NCBI GenBank assembly: GCA_934668285.1
Contig: CAKUNB010000042.1
Location: 1-11,502 of the forward strand
Length of the DNA: 11,502 bases
Reading direction: 5' to 3'
From: an uncultured Oscillospiraceae bacterium
Lineage (GTDB): Bacteria; Bacillota; Clostridia; Oscillospirales; Oscillospiraceae
Part shown: piece after piece, positions 1-7,500 of the stretch
Layout: every line of letters begins with the position of its first letter
Numbering within the stretch: position 1 is the first letter of the stretch
Made by a program: the position numbers and the translations under genes
The notes under the pieces: generated by a model
Told to the model about the DNA's origin: nothing
Database searches by the model: none
The model's input: the letters and a program-made list of their open reading frames with translations, nothing else

Positions 1-577
1 GAGCTATAACGCCAACATGCGTTCGCTGGTGGTGGACAAGCTCAGCGGCTGCGAGATGGTTGCCTTCAATCGCGTACCCGCCGGCCGCGACATCATGCCG
101 CTGCATAAGCTTGCCCGCGCGCTCAACCGCCGCGTCGGAATTCTATACGAATACACCGACGGCAGGACGGAGTTTGACGAAATCGAGGATCCCCTCCCCT
201 TCGACATCAACGCGCCGCTCATCACCGTTGCGGATGAGGATTACGCGCTCTGGTTCCGCGATATCCACGACGAGCCGAAGAAGTACGACGGCAAGACCGT
301 CCGCTTCAAGGCGCAGGTGGCGCGGCTCAAGAAGGAGCGCGAGGGCTTCTTCGCCGCGGGCCGTTTCGTAATGACCTGCTGCGTCGAGGACATTCAGTTC
401 ATGGCGCTGCCCTGCAAATACGCGGCCGCCGCGTCGCTCCATGCCCGCGACTGGGTCATGGTCGAGGCGCAGATCGAAGTTCGTTACCATAGCCTCTACC
501 GCGGAATCGGGCCGGTGCTGAAGGCCGTCTCCGTCACCCCCGCCGACGCTCCGGAGCAGGACGTGGCAACCTTCTGA
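1..577 (+). CDS. 3' part of a CobW/COG0523-like GTPase with a C-terminal DUF1980/TIGR03943-type domain
   Basis: The frame is open to the window edge (the first full codon begins at base 2, encoding SYNANM), so the gene is 5'-truncated. The ATG at 17 is internal: nothing before it looks like a ribosome binding site, and the residues around it fit the middle of a protein. About the last 125 residues resemble the C-terminal domain of the YcgQ/DUF1980 (TIGR03943) family. The key stretch is RFVMTCCVEDIQFMALPC (around 362-415), preceded by a 'DEPKKYDGKTVRFKAQV' strand-rich segment typical of that OB-like domain. The upstream part (LVVDKLSGCEMVAFNR, then KLARALNRRVGILYE) resembles the end of a COG0523/CobW GTPase, with FNR where a G4 NKxD would be expected. 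DUF1980 proteins usually pair with a DUF318-type membrane permease, so a transport or metal-handling role is possible but unproven. No signal peptide or membrane segment is visible here. The DUF1980 call is fairly firm; the GTPase part is inference, since the P-loop lies outside the window. Confidence 0.72.
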   Translation, partial: SYNANMRSLVVDKLSGCEMVAFNRVPAGRDIMPLHKLARALNRRVGILYEYTDGRTEFDEIEDPLPFDINAPLITVADEDYALWFRDIHDEPKKYDGKTVRFKAQVARLKKEREGFFAAGRFVMTCCVEDIQFMALPCKYAAAASLHARDWVMVEAQIEVRYHSLYRGIGPVLKAVSVTPADAPEQDVATF

Positions 578-584
578 ATATCAC

Positions 585-623
585 AATCGCGGCGTTTCCA
601 ACCGGAAGCGCCGCGATTTCATA
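585..623 (+). terminator. Probable rho-independent terminator of the DUF1980-domain gene
   Basis: A 15-bp stem (585-599 with 604-618) with one G-U wobble closes an AACC loop, starting 8 nt after the stop codon at 575-577. It is followed by a short T-containing stretch (TTCAT) rather than a strong T run, so its efficiency is uncertain. A related hairpin lies at 803-828. Confidence 0.6.
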
Positions 624-645
624 CGCTGTTGAAGACCCTCAGGTA

Positions 646-773
646 TGTCATTGCGAGGAGCGAAGCGACGTGGCAATCTCGCAGAATTGTTTTGATTTTT
701 TAGAAGATTCCGGCGAATTCGAAACTGCCTGCACAAGATTGCCACGTTGGGCTGCGCCCTCCTCGCAATGACA
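646..773. repeat. 128-bp imperfect palindrome, MITE/REP-like intergenic element
   Basis: The left arm (646-679) starts TGTCATTGCGAGGAG and ends ACGTGGCAATCT. The right arm (736-773) is its imperfect inverted copy, ending CTCCTCGCAATGACA. The outer 15 bp and the inner 12 bp of the arms match exactly; the segments between them differ (GCGAAGCG on the left, GGCGCAGCCCA when the right arm is inverted). The 56-nt centre is AT-richer and noncoding. Elements with this 'TGTCATTGCGAGGAGCGAAG' terminus are, to my knowledge, scattered through many bacterial genomes as non-autonomous palindromic repeats. No target-site duplication is clear at the edges and no transposase is nearby. The element lies between two convergent genes, where insertion is tolerated. 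Confidence 0.8.
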
Positions 774-802
774 GGAGGGTAAGCTCTTTAATACACGCAG
801 TT

Positions 803-840
803 GCGGCGCTCCCATTTGGAAGTGCCGCGATTTGTTTATT
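803..840 (+). terminator. Second terminator-like hairpin between the convergent genes, possibly bidirectional
   Basis: An 11-bp stem (803-813 with 818-828) has one G-U wobble and one C-A mismatch and closes an ATTT loop. On the plus strand it is followed by the T-rich TTTGTTTATT, which runs over the last bases of glpK. On the minus strand it starts 7 nt after the glpK stop but has no T tract, so it ends glpK transcripts only weakly, if at all. It is about three-quarters identical to the hairpin at 585-618. Confidence 0.5.
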
Positions 841-2332
841 CCTCTGCCCAGCCTCTGGCGTAGCTTACCGCGCGTTTCCAGCCGCGCAGCCGAGCTTCGC
901 GCTTTTCTGCGTCAATAGAGGGCGTAAAGACCTTTTCGCAGACCCAGCAGCGGACGATATCGTCCGTGCTGCTCCAGAAGCCGCTGCCTAAGCCCGCCAG
1001 ATAGGCCGCGCCCATTGCCGTCGATTCCAGACAGGTCGGGCGCATGACCGGCGCGCCAATGATGTCGGCCTGCGTCTGCATCAGGTAGCCGTTCGCACTG
1101 GCTCCGCCGTCGACCTTCAAGGTCGAGACCGGAATGCCCGCGTCGGCCCGCATCGCCTCCAGCACATCCTGCACCTGATAGGTGATCGAATCCAGCGTTG
1201 CGCGGATGAGATGATATTTATTGCACCCGCGCGTCAGGCCGACAACCGTTCCACGCGCGTACTGATCCCAATACGGCGCGCCGAGGCCGGTAAAGGCAGG
1301 AACCACATAGCAGCCGTTGGTATCGCGAACCTTCTGCGCCATGTATTCCGAGTCCGCTGCCGATTCAATCAGCTTCATCTCGTCGCGCAGCCACTGCACC
1401 GCAGCGCCCGCAACAAAAATCGAGCCTTCCAGTGCATAATTGACCGCGCCGTTTGCGCCCCACGCGATGGTGGTCACCAGACCGTGGTTGGAAAATACAG
1501 GCGCAGCGCCGGTGTTCATCAGCAGGAAGCAGCCGGTGCCGTAGGTGTTCTTCGCCTCGCCGGGACGGAAGCAGGTCTGGCCGAACAGCGCCGCCTGCTG
1601 GTCGCCCGCCGCGCCGCAGATCGGAATTTCGCCGCCCAGCAGCGTCGCCTCGGTCTTTCCGACAAAGCCGCTCGAGGGCACAACCGCCGGAAGCATCCCG
1701 CATGGAATGTCGAACAGGCGCAGAATCTCCTCGTCCCATTGCAGCGTCCGGATATTGAACAGCATGGTACGCGAGGCGTTGGAATAATCCGTTACGTGTA
1801 CTTCCCCGCCTGTCAGCTTCCAGATGAGCCAGCTGTCCACCGTGCCGAACAGTAGCTCTCCCCGCTCGGCGCGCTGCCGCGCCTGCGGCACATGGTCTAA
1901 AATCCACCGCAGCTTGGTTGCGGAGAAATAAGCGTCGATCACGAGGCCGGTGCGCTCCCGAAAGAAGTCCGTATACTCCTCCCGCAGCCGGTCGCAGGCC
2001 GCGCTGGTGCGGCGGCACTGCCAGACGATTGCCGGATAGACCGGCTCGCCGGTCTCCTTATCCCAGACGATCGTCGTCTCGCGCTGGTTCGCAATGCCGA
2101 TTGCGGCGATGTCTCCGGCCGTCGCGCCGATTTTCTGCATCGCCTCGACAGCGACGCCGAGCTGCGCCGCCCATAGTTCGTTGGCATTCTGCTCCACCCA
2201 GCCGGGCTTGGGAAAATACTGCGGAAATTCGCGCTGCGCCATGCTGCAAATGCGTCCATCTGCTCCGACCAGGCAGCAGCGGCAAGAGGTTGTACCGGCA
2301 TCAAGCGCCATAATGTATCGTTTCATTGTCAT
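836..2332 (-). CDS. glpK: Glycerol kinase
   Basis: This cytoplasmic enzyme of the FGGY family phosphorylates glycerol with ATP to sn-glycerol 3-phosphate, the entry step of glycerol catabolism and a source of lipid backbone. At 498 residues it is full length. Visible landmarks are the N-terminal ATPase motif DAGTTS (11-16), RETT (84-87), FGGY signature 1 ([13 protein letters not shown], 135-147), [13 protein letters not shown] (240-252) with the likely catalytic base Asp244, the phosphate motif KNTYGTGC (261-268), FGGY signature 2 (from G361 to D381) and the adenosine motif DGGASANG (408-415). The start at 2332 overlaps the upstream stop as ATGA, pointing to translational coupling; a second ATG at 2326 is better placed for the AAAGGGG motif and remains possible. 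The loop before GGEIPI carries TLLG where HPr-regulated Gram-positive enzymes have a phosphorylated His (HxxG), so PTS activation is probably absent. It is the last gene of the sigK unit, and no glpF or glpD lies beside it. Confidence 0.97.
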   Translation of the reverse strand: MTMKRYIMALDAGTTSCRCCLVGADGRICSMAQREFPQYFPKPGWVEQNANELWAAQLGVAVEAMQKIGATAGDIAAIGIANQRETTIVWDKETGEPVYPAIVWQCRRTSAACDRLREEYTDFFRERTGLVIDAYFSATKLRWILDHVPQARQRAERGELLFGTVDSWLIWKLTGGEVHVTDYSNASRTMLFNIRTLQWDEEILRLFDIPCGMLPAVVPSSGFVGKTEATLLGGEIPICGAAGDQQAALFGQTCFRPGEAKNTYGTGCFLLMNTGAAPVFSNHGLVTTIAWGANGAVNYALEGSIFVAGAAVQWLRDEMKLIESAADSEYMAQKVRDTNGCYVVPAFTGLGAPYWDQYARGTVVGLTRGCNKYHLIRATLDSITYQVQDVLEAMRADAGIPVSTLKVDGGASANGYLMQTQADIIGAPVMRPTCLESTAMGAAYLAGLGSGFWSSTDDIVRCWVCEKVFTPSIDAEKREARLRGWKRAVSYARGWAEE

Positions 2333-2350
2333 CCGCCCCTTTCTTCCTCC
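2324..2350 (-). promoter_or_regulatory. Translation start region of glpK: ATGA overlap plus candidate Shine-Dalgarno motifs
   Basis: The TGA of the DUF5662 gene (2331-2329) shares bases with the ATG at 2332-2330. Within the end of the upstream gene are GGAGG (2350-2346, 13 nt from that ATG) and AAAGGGG (2342-2336, 3 nt from the first ATG and 9 nt from the ATG at 2326). Coupling by re-initiation fits the first ATG; the spacing of AAAGGGG fits the second. The two starts differ by only two residues. Confidence 0.6.
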
Positions 2351-2895
2351 GCAAACGGCAGCTCGCGCAGGACGACCTCGCGGATAAAGCGGAACATCTC
2401 GTCCTCGCCCTGGTCGCGGAGAATCGTCAGCACATGCTGCAGCTCGCGCCGCGTCTGCGGGTGCATCATCGAGGTATCGCGCGACTCGGTGGATTTCAGG
2501 AAGTAATTCAGCGGGTCTGCCTGTGTATAATTCTTCCCGTTATAGGTCTTGCAGGCCGCCATACGGTCCATGACCATCTCCACAAAGTACTTTCGCGGCA
2601 TCGGGACGGATTCATACCGCTTCGTCTTGATGTTCAGATCCGTCCAGTATTCGTAATGGTGCTTGTTGCGCCCCTTATGGTGCATCCACGCGAGGGAGTA
2701 GCCATTCAGCTCGCGTTCGCGGGAATTGGGGCTGCGCGTCCCCTGATAGTACTTTGCACCGGTGTGAAATTCCGCCCACGAGTATTTCGACAGGTCGTGC
2801 GTCAGCCCCTGCCAGTACAGCCCGACGCGGAAGCAATGCTTCCGAACCAGATGCCGGTGATGCGTAATGGTGCAAAAATGCTTCCATGCATTCAT
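2329..2895 (-). CDS. DUF5662 family protein, possible HD-like metal-binding protein
   Basis: This 188-residue soluble protein has no signal peptide or membrane segment. It matches the DUF5662 family, common in Clostridia and sometimes mislabelled catalase. Family features seen here are the start [17 protein letters not shown], the HD-containing [10 protein letters not shown] (30-39), [11 protein letters not shown] (42-52), SPNSRERE (55-62) and the His-rich [15 protein letters not shown] (70-84), followed by [12 protein letters not shown] (110-121). The arrangement of His and Asp residues (H12, H13, H33-D34, H72-H73, H79-H80) suggests a metal site such as that of HD-type phosphohydrolases, but no activity is established. 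The start at 2895 is preceded by AGAAGGGA about 11 nt upstream and is supported by the conserved N-terminus. It begins 31 nt after sigK and ends overlapping glpK, so the three are probably one transcript. Family call firm, function unknown. Confidence 0.9.
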   Translation of the reverse strand: MNAWKHFCTITHHRHLVRKHCFRVGLYWQGLTHDLSKYSWAEFHTGAKYYQGTRSPNSRERELNGYSLAWMHHKGRNKHHYEYWTDLNIKTKRYESVPMPRKYFVEMVMDRMAACKTYNGKNYTQADPLNYFLKSTESRDTSMMHPQTRRELQHVLTILRDQGEDEMFRFIREVVLRELPFAEEERGG

Positions 2896-2926
2896 CCTAT
2901 GTAGCTTCCCTTCTGCGCCCCGCGGC

Positions 2927-3613
2927 TTACTCCGCGAGCGCCTTCTCTAATTTTTGTAGCGCCTTTTTCTCGATCCGGCTGACATAGCTCCGGCTGATGC
3001 CGCACAGCACTGCGATCTCGCGCTGCGCCAGCGGCTCGCGGTTGCCGAGGCCGTAGCGCAGGATGATCACCTCGCGCTCGCGCGGCTCGAGGCAGGTTTC
3101 CAGCTTCTCATACAGGTGGGCGTAGCTCTCTTTGTCTGACATCTGCTCGAACAGATCCTCGTCCGAGCACACCACATCCATCAGCGACAGCGCCGTCCCA
3201 TCCTTGCCGGTCTCGATCAGCTCCGAAAGCGAAACATCGGCGGCGCTCTTCCGCTGCCCGCGAAAGTACATGAGAATTTCATTCTCGATACACCGCGCTG
3301 CATAGGTTGCAAGCCGGGCGCCTTTGGTGGGGTTGTAGGTTGAGATTCCCTTGATCAGGCCGATCGTGCCGATGGAGATCAGATCCTCCTGATCGGCTGT
3401 CTGCGTGTAGTATTTCTTCATGATATGAGCGACCAGACGCAGATTGCGCTCGATCAGCACATTTCTCGCGTCCAGATCTCCCTCGGCGGCCAGTGCGAGA
3501 TACTGTCGCTCCTCCTTTGCGCTCAGGGGCTTTGGGAAGGAGCCACTGCCGTTGGACAGCCGAAGGGAATAAAGTATGCTGCTCAGCACAAGCCATACAG
3601 CCGCGCCTAACAT
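2927..3613 (-). CDS. sigK: RNA polymerase sporulation sigma factor, sigma-K type, uninterrupted
   Basis: This sigma-70 family protein (228 residues) directs late mother-cell transcription during sporulation. The N-terminus MLGAAVWLVLSSILYSLRLS is hydrophobic, matching the pro-sequence that tethers pro-sigma-K to the membrane until proteolysis; processing near residue 20 is predicted by comparison with Bacillus. The body has FPKPLSAKEE (26-35), RNLRLVAHIMKKY (56-68), the region 2 core DLISIGTIGLIKGI (77-90), ATYAARCIENEILM (102-115), and a C-terminal region 4 helix-turn-helix (about 195-222, with REIAVLCGISRSYVSRIEKKA). 'FPxPLS' and 'LRLVAHI' favour sigma-K over sigma-E. The gene is continuous, with no skin-type insertion. 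The start at 3613 has a strong Shine-Dalgarno 7 nt upstream. It is the first gene of an apparent unit with DUF5662 and glpK, preceded by a sigma-A-like promoter and, further upstream, a terminator. Confidence 0.93.
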   Translation of the reverse strand: MLGAAVWLVLSSILYSLRLSNGSGSFPKPLSAKEERQYLALAAEGDLDARNVLIERNLRLVAHIMKKYYTQTADQEDLISIGTIGLIKGISTYNPTKGARLATYAARCIENEILMYFRGQRKSAADVSLSELIETGKDGTALSLMDVVCSDEDLFEQMSDKESYAHLYEKLETCLEPREREVIILRYGLGNREPLAQREIAVLCGISRSYVSRIEKKALQKLEKALAE

Positions 3614-3617
3614 CAGA

Positions 3618-3625
3618 CCACCTCC
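3618..3625 (-). promoter_or_regulatory. Strong ribosome binding site of sigK
   Basis: GGAGGTGG on the minus strand places its GGAGG core 7 nt before the ATG at 3613-3611. It fixes the start that includes the hydrophobic pro-sequence. Confidence 0.85.
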
Positions 3626-3686
3626 GGTCTACCTTATGACGCGCCTGCAAGTCCAAATGCAAACAAAATTCGCCGCACACATGCCC

Positions 3687-3715
3687 ATTATAACGGATAG
3701 ACGCCGTTTTGAAAA
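3687..3715 (-). promoter_or_regulatory. Sigma-A-like promoter for the sigK-DUF5662-glpK unit
   Basis: On the minus strand, TTTTCA (3715-3710) and a perfect TATAAT (3692-3687) are separated by exactly 17 nt. Transcription would start near 3680, leaving a leader of about 65 nt. The -35 box matches TTGACA at four of six positions. No good sigma-E promoter, the usual driver of sigK, was recognised here. Confidence 0.55.
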
Positions 3716-3725
3716 GATGCCGCCG

Positions 3726-3763
3726 AAAAAAATGTCTCCCCCAACCGGTTGGTTGAGGGAGAC
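3726..3763 (-). terminator. Rho-independent terminator between the giant gene and the sigK promoter
   Basis: On the minus strand a 13-bp stem with one mismatch (GTCTCCC-T-CAACC pairing with GGTTG-G-GGGAGAC, loop AACC) occupies 3763-3734. It is followed by A and then seven T (3733-3726). It should stop transcription from the SLH gene just before the sigK promoter. It is also the left palindrome of the repeat block at 3734-3989. Confidence 0.75.
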
Positions 3764-3807
3764 GCAGCTTGTCAAAAAAGTCCTTGCGGACTTTTCCGAC
3801 AAGCTGC
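3764..3807. repeat. Two-part stem-loop inside the intergenic block
   Basis: GCAGCTTGTC (3764-3773) pairs with GACAAGCTGC (3798-3807). Inside it, AAAAGTCC (3776-3783) pairs with GGACTTTT (3788-3795) around a TTGC loop. The 18 bp in total are perfect apart from a 2 x 2 internal loop. It directly abuts the left palindrome. Confidence 0.75.
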
Positions 3808-3814
3808 CTTCAAA

Positions 3815-3850
3815 ATTGCAAAATAGAAATAGGTAATATTATTTTGCAAT
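3815..3850. repeat. AT-rich inverted repeat inside the intergenic block
   Basis: ATTGCAAAATA (3815-3825) and TATTTTGCAAT (3840-3850) are perfect 11-bp inverted copies around a 14-nt AT-rich loop. The composition contrasts sharply with the GC-rich surroundings. Confidence 0.7.
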
Positions 3851-3878
3851 CTTGCCCGCTGCGGCGGGGTTATTGAAC

Positions 3879-3909
3879 GTGAAAGGAAACCCTGACGGTT
3901 CCCTTTCAC
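3879..3909. repeat. Stem-loop inside the intergenic block
   Basis: GTGAAAGGAAACC (3879-3891) pairs with GGTTCCCTTTCAC (3897-3909) with one mismatch and a CTGAC loop. No T run follows on either strand, so a terminator role is unlikely. Confidence 0.7.
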
Positions 3910-3959
3910 ACTTTTCCTCCCTCCGAAGCTTTTCGCTGGGTGGTTTTTTGACAGTCTGT

Positions 3960-3989
3960 GTCTCCCCCAACCGGTTGGTTGGGGGAGAC
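3960..3989 (-). repeat. Perfect palindrome downstream of the giant SLH gene
   Basis: A perfect 13-bp stem (GTCTCCCCCAACC with GGTTGGGGGAGAC) begins 19 nt after the SLH gene stop. Unlike its partner at 3734-3763 it lacks a T tract on either strand. It may stabilise the 3' end of the mRNA, but real termination more likely happens at the partner copy. Confidence 0.6.
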
Positions 3990-4008
3990 TCCCATTATTG
4001 CCTTGCTG

Positions 4009-4533
4009 TTAGTTTAAGGTGTACAGACGCCAGAGGAAGGTCACGCTTTCCGCTCTGGTGCAGGGAAGCTCCGGACTGTACTTCCCGTGGCCGGTGCCGA
4101 GTGCTACGCCGCTGTCTGCGGCCCACTTGACCGCATCAGCATAGTAGGCATCGGCAGGCACGTCGCTGAACGGCATCTCGCCCTCGGCGGCAACGCCCTT
4201 TGCCTGACGGCACAGGAAGGTGATGCACTGTGCGCGGGTGCAGAAGTCGTCCGGACTGAAGGTCGTTTCGCTCGTGCCAATGGTAATGCCCTGCTCCATC
4301 GCCCACGCGACGGCCTTGGCATAGTAAGCGTCGGCAGGCACGTCGGCAAAGCTCGTCAGCGCCGTCGGCTCCGGCTTACCGGCTGCGCGCCAGAGGAAGG
4401 TCACGAGCTGTGCACGGGTGCAGCGGCCATTCGGCACGAACAGCTCGGGCGTCATGCCGTTGGTGACCTCGGCCAGCACGGCCCAGCGCACCGCCTCGTA
4501 GTAATAGTCGGACTGTAACACGTCACGGAAGAA
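4009..4533 (-). other. Three C-terminal S-layer homology (SLH) domains
   Basis: Three tandem SLH units begin FFRDV (residue 2323), SFADVPADAYYAKAV (2383) and PFSDVPADAYYADAV (2443). The conserved TRAE-type motif appears as CTRAQ, CTRAQ and CTRAE. The third unit ends exactly at the C-terminus (FLWRLYTLN). Three SLH units are the usual number for anchoring to pyruvylated cell-wall polysaccharide. Confidence 0.93.
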
Positions 4534-7500
4534 ATTGTCCGGCACGGTCTTTTCGAAGGTCGCACGAAGCGTAACGGCTCCGGCGGGCATGGTGAAGGTG
4601 TACGTGCCGTTTCCGATGTCCGTCAGCGGCAGGGCGCTGCCCGCCGCATCCACGGCCTCAACCGAGACGAAGCGGTAGCCCTCGTCGGCCAGGGCGATCA
4701 CGGTCACAACCGTGCCCTCAATCGCCGACGCGGCGGAGGCGGCCAATATGCCGTTCGCGGTTTCGGCCAGCGTGATGGCATAGAGGGGCCGGTCGGTGAC
4801 GGTCAGCTTGCCGTTCACGTAGGAGATAACGTAGTTGCTACCCGCGTCGGCGTTTTCAGCGCAGATCAGCGCCTCGCCTACCGTCGAGGTGTCAGGCTCG
4901 GCAGGTTCATAACGCAGCGTGGGCGCAGTCGTGAGCACATCCTCGCCGATCAGGCCGGTAACGGTGTAGTCCTTGCCGCTTTCCGGCGCGGAGAGATCGG
5001 GTGCGGCCTCGCCGACGTAGATGAGCTTATCGGCTGCGGTGACCGTCACTTCTGCCGGACGGATGGTGAAAGTGTAGGAAAGGTCCGTCGTGTCCGTACC
5101 GCCCGCCCAAGCGGTGTTGTCCTTGTCATTCAGGGCGACGGTGACGGTGTAGGTTCCGGCGTTAGCCTGTGCGCTGCCGGTGACGGTGTAATCGTCGTTC
5201 GCAGCGACGGCGTAGGTCTGTTCCGCGCCGTTGTAGGTAAATCCGGTCTCGTCCGCCTTCGGAATCTCGACGGGCTTCGGGGCAATCGTTACGGTCAGGC
5301 TCTGCTCGGCGACATCCTCGTGGTTCTTGTCGCCGACGACGCGGTAGAATACCACGTAGCTTCCGGCTGCGGTGGCTTCCGGAATTTCCGTGCTGTATTC
5401 GCTGCCGTCGAGCTTGTATTCCAATGTGCCGGTCGCGGTCTCGCCCGCGTTGACGAGCGTCTGGCTTTCGCCGTTATAGGTCAGCTCCGCAGACGTCGGC
5501 GCGGTGAGGCTGCCCTCGGCCTTGTTGATCGTGAGCGTCGCGGCCATGGGCGCGAGCTGGGTGTAGCCCGGCTGCATCGTGAACGTCGCAGTGACGGTGT
5601 ACGTGCCGACGTCGGTCGGCGCAGTCTCGCTCGCGGCGTAGTCCGCGCCGGCGTATTCATACCGCACGGAGGCGACGCCCGCAATGCCCTCGGGGAGCGT
5701 GTGCGGAATCGGCTCGCCGGTATAGACGGCGATCTTATCCTTAAATTCGACATTCTCCGGCGTCAGCTCGCGGAGCGTGACGGTAACCTTCGCAGTAACC
5801 GCCGCCTCGGGCTGCATGACCTCGTTTGCAATTGCGGTCAGGTCGAGCGTGCCGGTGAGCGTCTGCTCGGTAAGGAGGGTCGCATCGTAGCCGCTCCATG
5901 CGACCGGGACGTCGGCAAAGCGCTTGCCGTCTATGGTCATAATTTCAACTGTCGCGGGCAGACCCAGCGCGGCAAGCTCCGTGCCGTAATCCCTGTCGTT
6001 CACCGGCGCAAGCACTGTGGTCACGGCCTGTACGGTGCGCTTGTTCACAGCAACGCTTGCCTCATGGGTCAGAATTTCGTAATTGACAGTGTCCTTCGGC
6101 GTAAAGGTCAACTCCGTCGTCTGCGTTCCGGCCTCGGCCCAAGTGCGCCCGCCGGTCACGGTGAAACTGCCCTCCACGGACGCTGTGCCGTGCCAATCCG
6201 CCTTGAGCGTATCGTTGACGTACAGCTCGCCGAGGGTCGGCCATTCGGTTACGGCAGGTGTTGCCTTCTTGACGGTGAACTGCGTCGTGACTTCGCAGCC
6301 GTTGTAGTTTGCCGTATCGGCAATGATGGCAATCAGCGTGTACTCGCCCGCGCTGAGCGTGGTCGGCGTGATGTCCTGCCAGAGCGTTCGCGCAGTGGCG
6401 GCGGCCTGATAGTAATATGTCACGTTGCCGTTTTCGGCGTTCCCTTCCAGTGCCGGCGTGGAAACGGTCTCGCCGTAGGTGTAGTCGGCCATCGAGAGCG
6501 CGGCATCAAGCTTCGCGCGGTTGACGGTGACGGTGATGACATCAGATGCGGCGGTGACCGTCTGTCCGTTATCGTTGCGGGTCGCGGTGACATCGCAGCG
6601 GTAATAGGTCGTTCCAGCGGCCATGCCGAGCGGCAGGGCGTAGCGGTCGGCCTTGGCGGCGGCAATTTCCTCGGCGTTCTCGCCGGTCTTGCCGCAACGG
6701 TACCACTGATAGGTCAGTGTGTAATTCTCCAGCGCCGGAACGGTGACGTAGATGCAGCCGTTTTCGTAGCCGTAGGTCAGGGTCAGGTCGTCGCAGACGG
6801 TGATCGTGGGCCGGTCGGCGGGGATCACCGTCCAGTGCGCGTAAAGCGTCTGCTTTTCTGTTATCTCAACCGTGTCGGAGCTCTTGATCTGCGTGCCGTT
6901 TTCCTTTTCGGTAAACCAGCCAACGAAGGTGTAGCCCGCGCGGGTCGACTTGGGCAGCGTGCCGTAGACCTCGCCATAGGTAACGCTCATATCATTCGGC
7001 GTGCTGCCGCCGTACGCGTCAAAGCTGACGGTGTAGGTGTTCGCCTGCCAGTGAGCGTAGAGCGTGTGTTTGCCCGCCGTCTTGACGGTCGTCGTGGTCT
7101 CGATTCTATCGCCGCCGTCCTTCTCGGTAAACCAGCCGAGGAAGGTATAGCCGGTGCGGGTTGCGTCGGTCAGGCCGGTGTACTGGCCGTCATAGGTGAC
7201 GGTGATCGTTTTCCCGCCTTCGCCGCCGTTGGCGTCGAGGGTGACCTCGTATTCCTCCGCCTTCCAGTGGGCGTAGAGGATATGGTTGTCAGCCGTCTTG
7301 ACGGTATCGTCCGCCGTGATCTGCGTGCCGCCGTCCTTCTCGGTGAACCAGCCGAGGAAGCTGTAGCCGGTGCGGCACGGCTTGATCAGGCCGGTGTACT
7401 TGCCGTCGTAGGTGACGGTGATCGTTTTCCCGCCTTCGCCGCCGTTGGCATCGAGGAAGACATTGTAGATGTTTGCCTCCCAGTGGGCGTAGAGGGTGTG

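Larger units (their letters stand above)
3734..3989. repeat. 256-bp hairpin-rich intergenic block bounded by two copies of a 30-nt palindrome
   Basis: Two copies of the palindrome GTCTCCCCCAACC-GGTT-GGTTG(A/G)GGGAGAC lie at 3734-3763 and 3960-3989, differing at one base. Between them are at least three further stem-loops and a short CCCGC/GCGGG hairpin (3855-3868), together filling most of the block. A T6 run (3944-3949) follows a weak stem on the plus strand. No coding sequence is convincing here. The structure resembles a non-autonomous mobile or intergenic repeat of Oscillospiraceae-type genomes. No target-site duplication was seen, so its borders are provisional. Confidence 0.6.

Noticed and set aside
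17..19. ATG as the start of the first gene
   Set aside because: The frame is open upstream, no ribosome binding site precedes it, and the sequence here resembles the interior of a GTPase-like protein.
3630..3638. CATAAGGTA as a sigma-K or sigma-E -10 element for sigK
   Set aside because: It fits CATAnnnTA, but no matching -35 AC lies 16-17 nt upstream, and the transcript would start almost within the ribosome binding site. The TATAAT promoter further upstream is a better match.
3815..3909. A riboswitch upstream of sigK
   Set aside because: The stem-loops lie upstream of the predicted promoter and of the T7 terminator, so they would not be in the sigK leader, and no known aptamer core was recognised.
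3576..4130. Short plus-strand open frames of 86 and 92 codons across the intergenic block
   Set aside because: They run through hairpins and overlap the ends of real genes, lack plausible ribosome binding sites and resemble no known protein.
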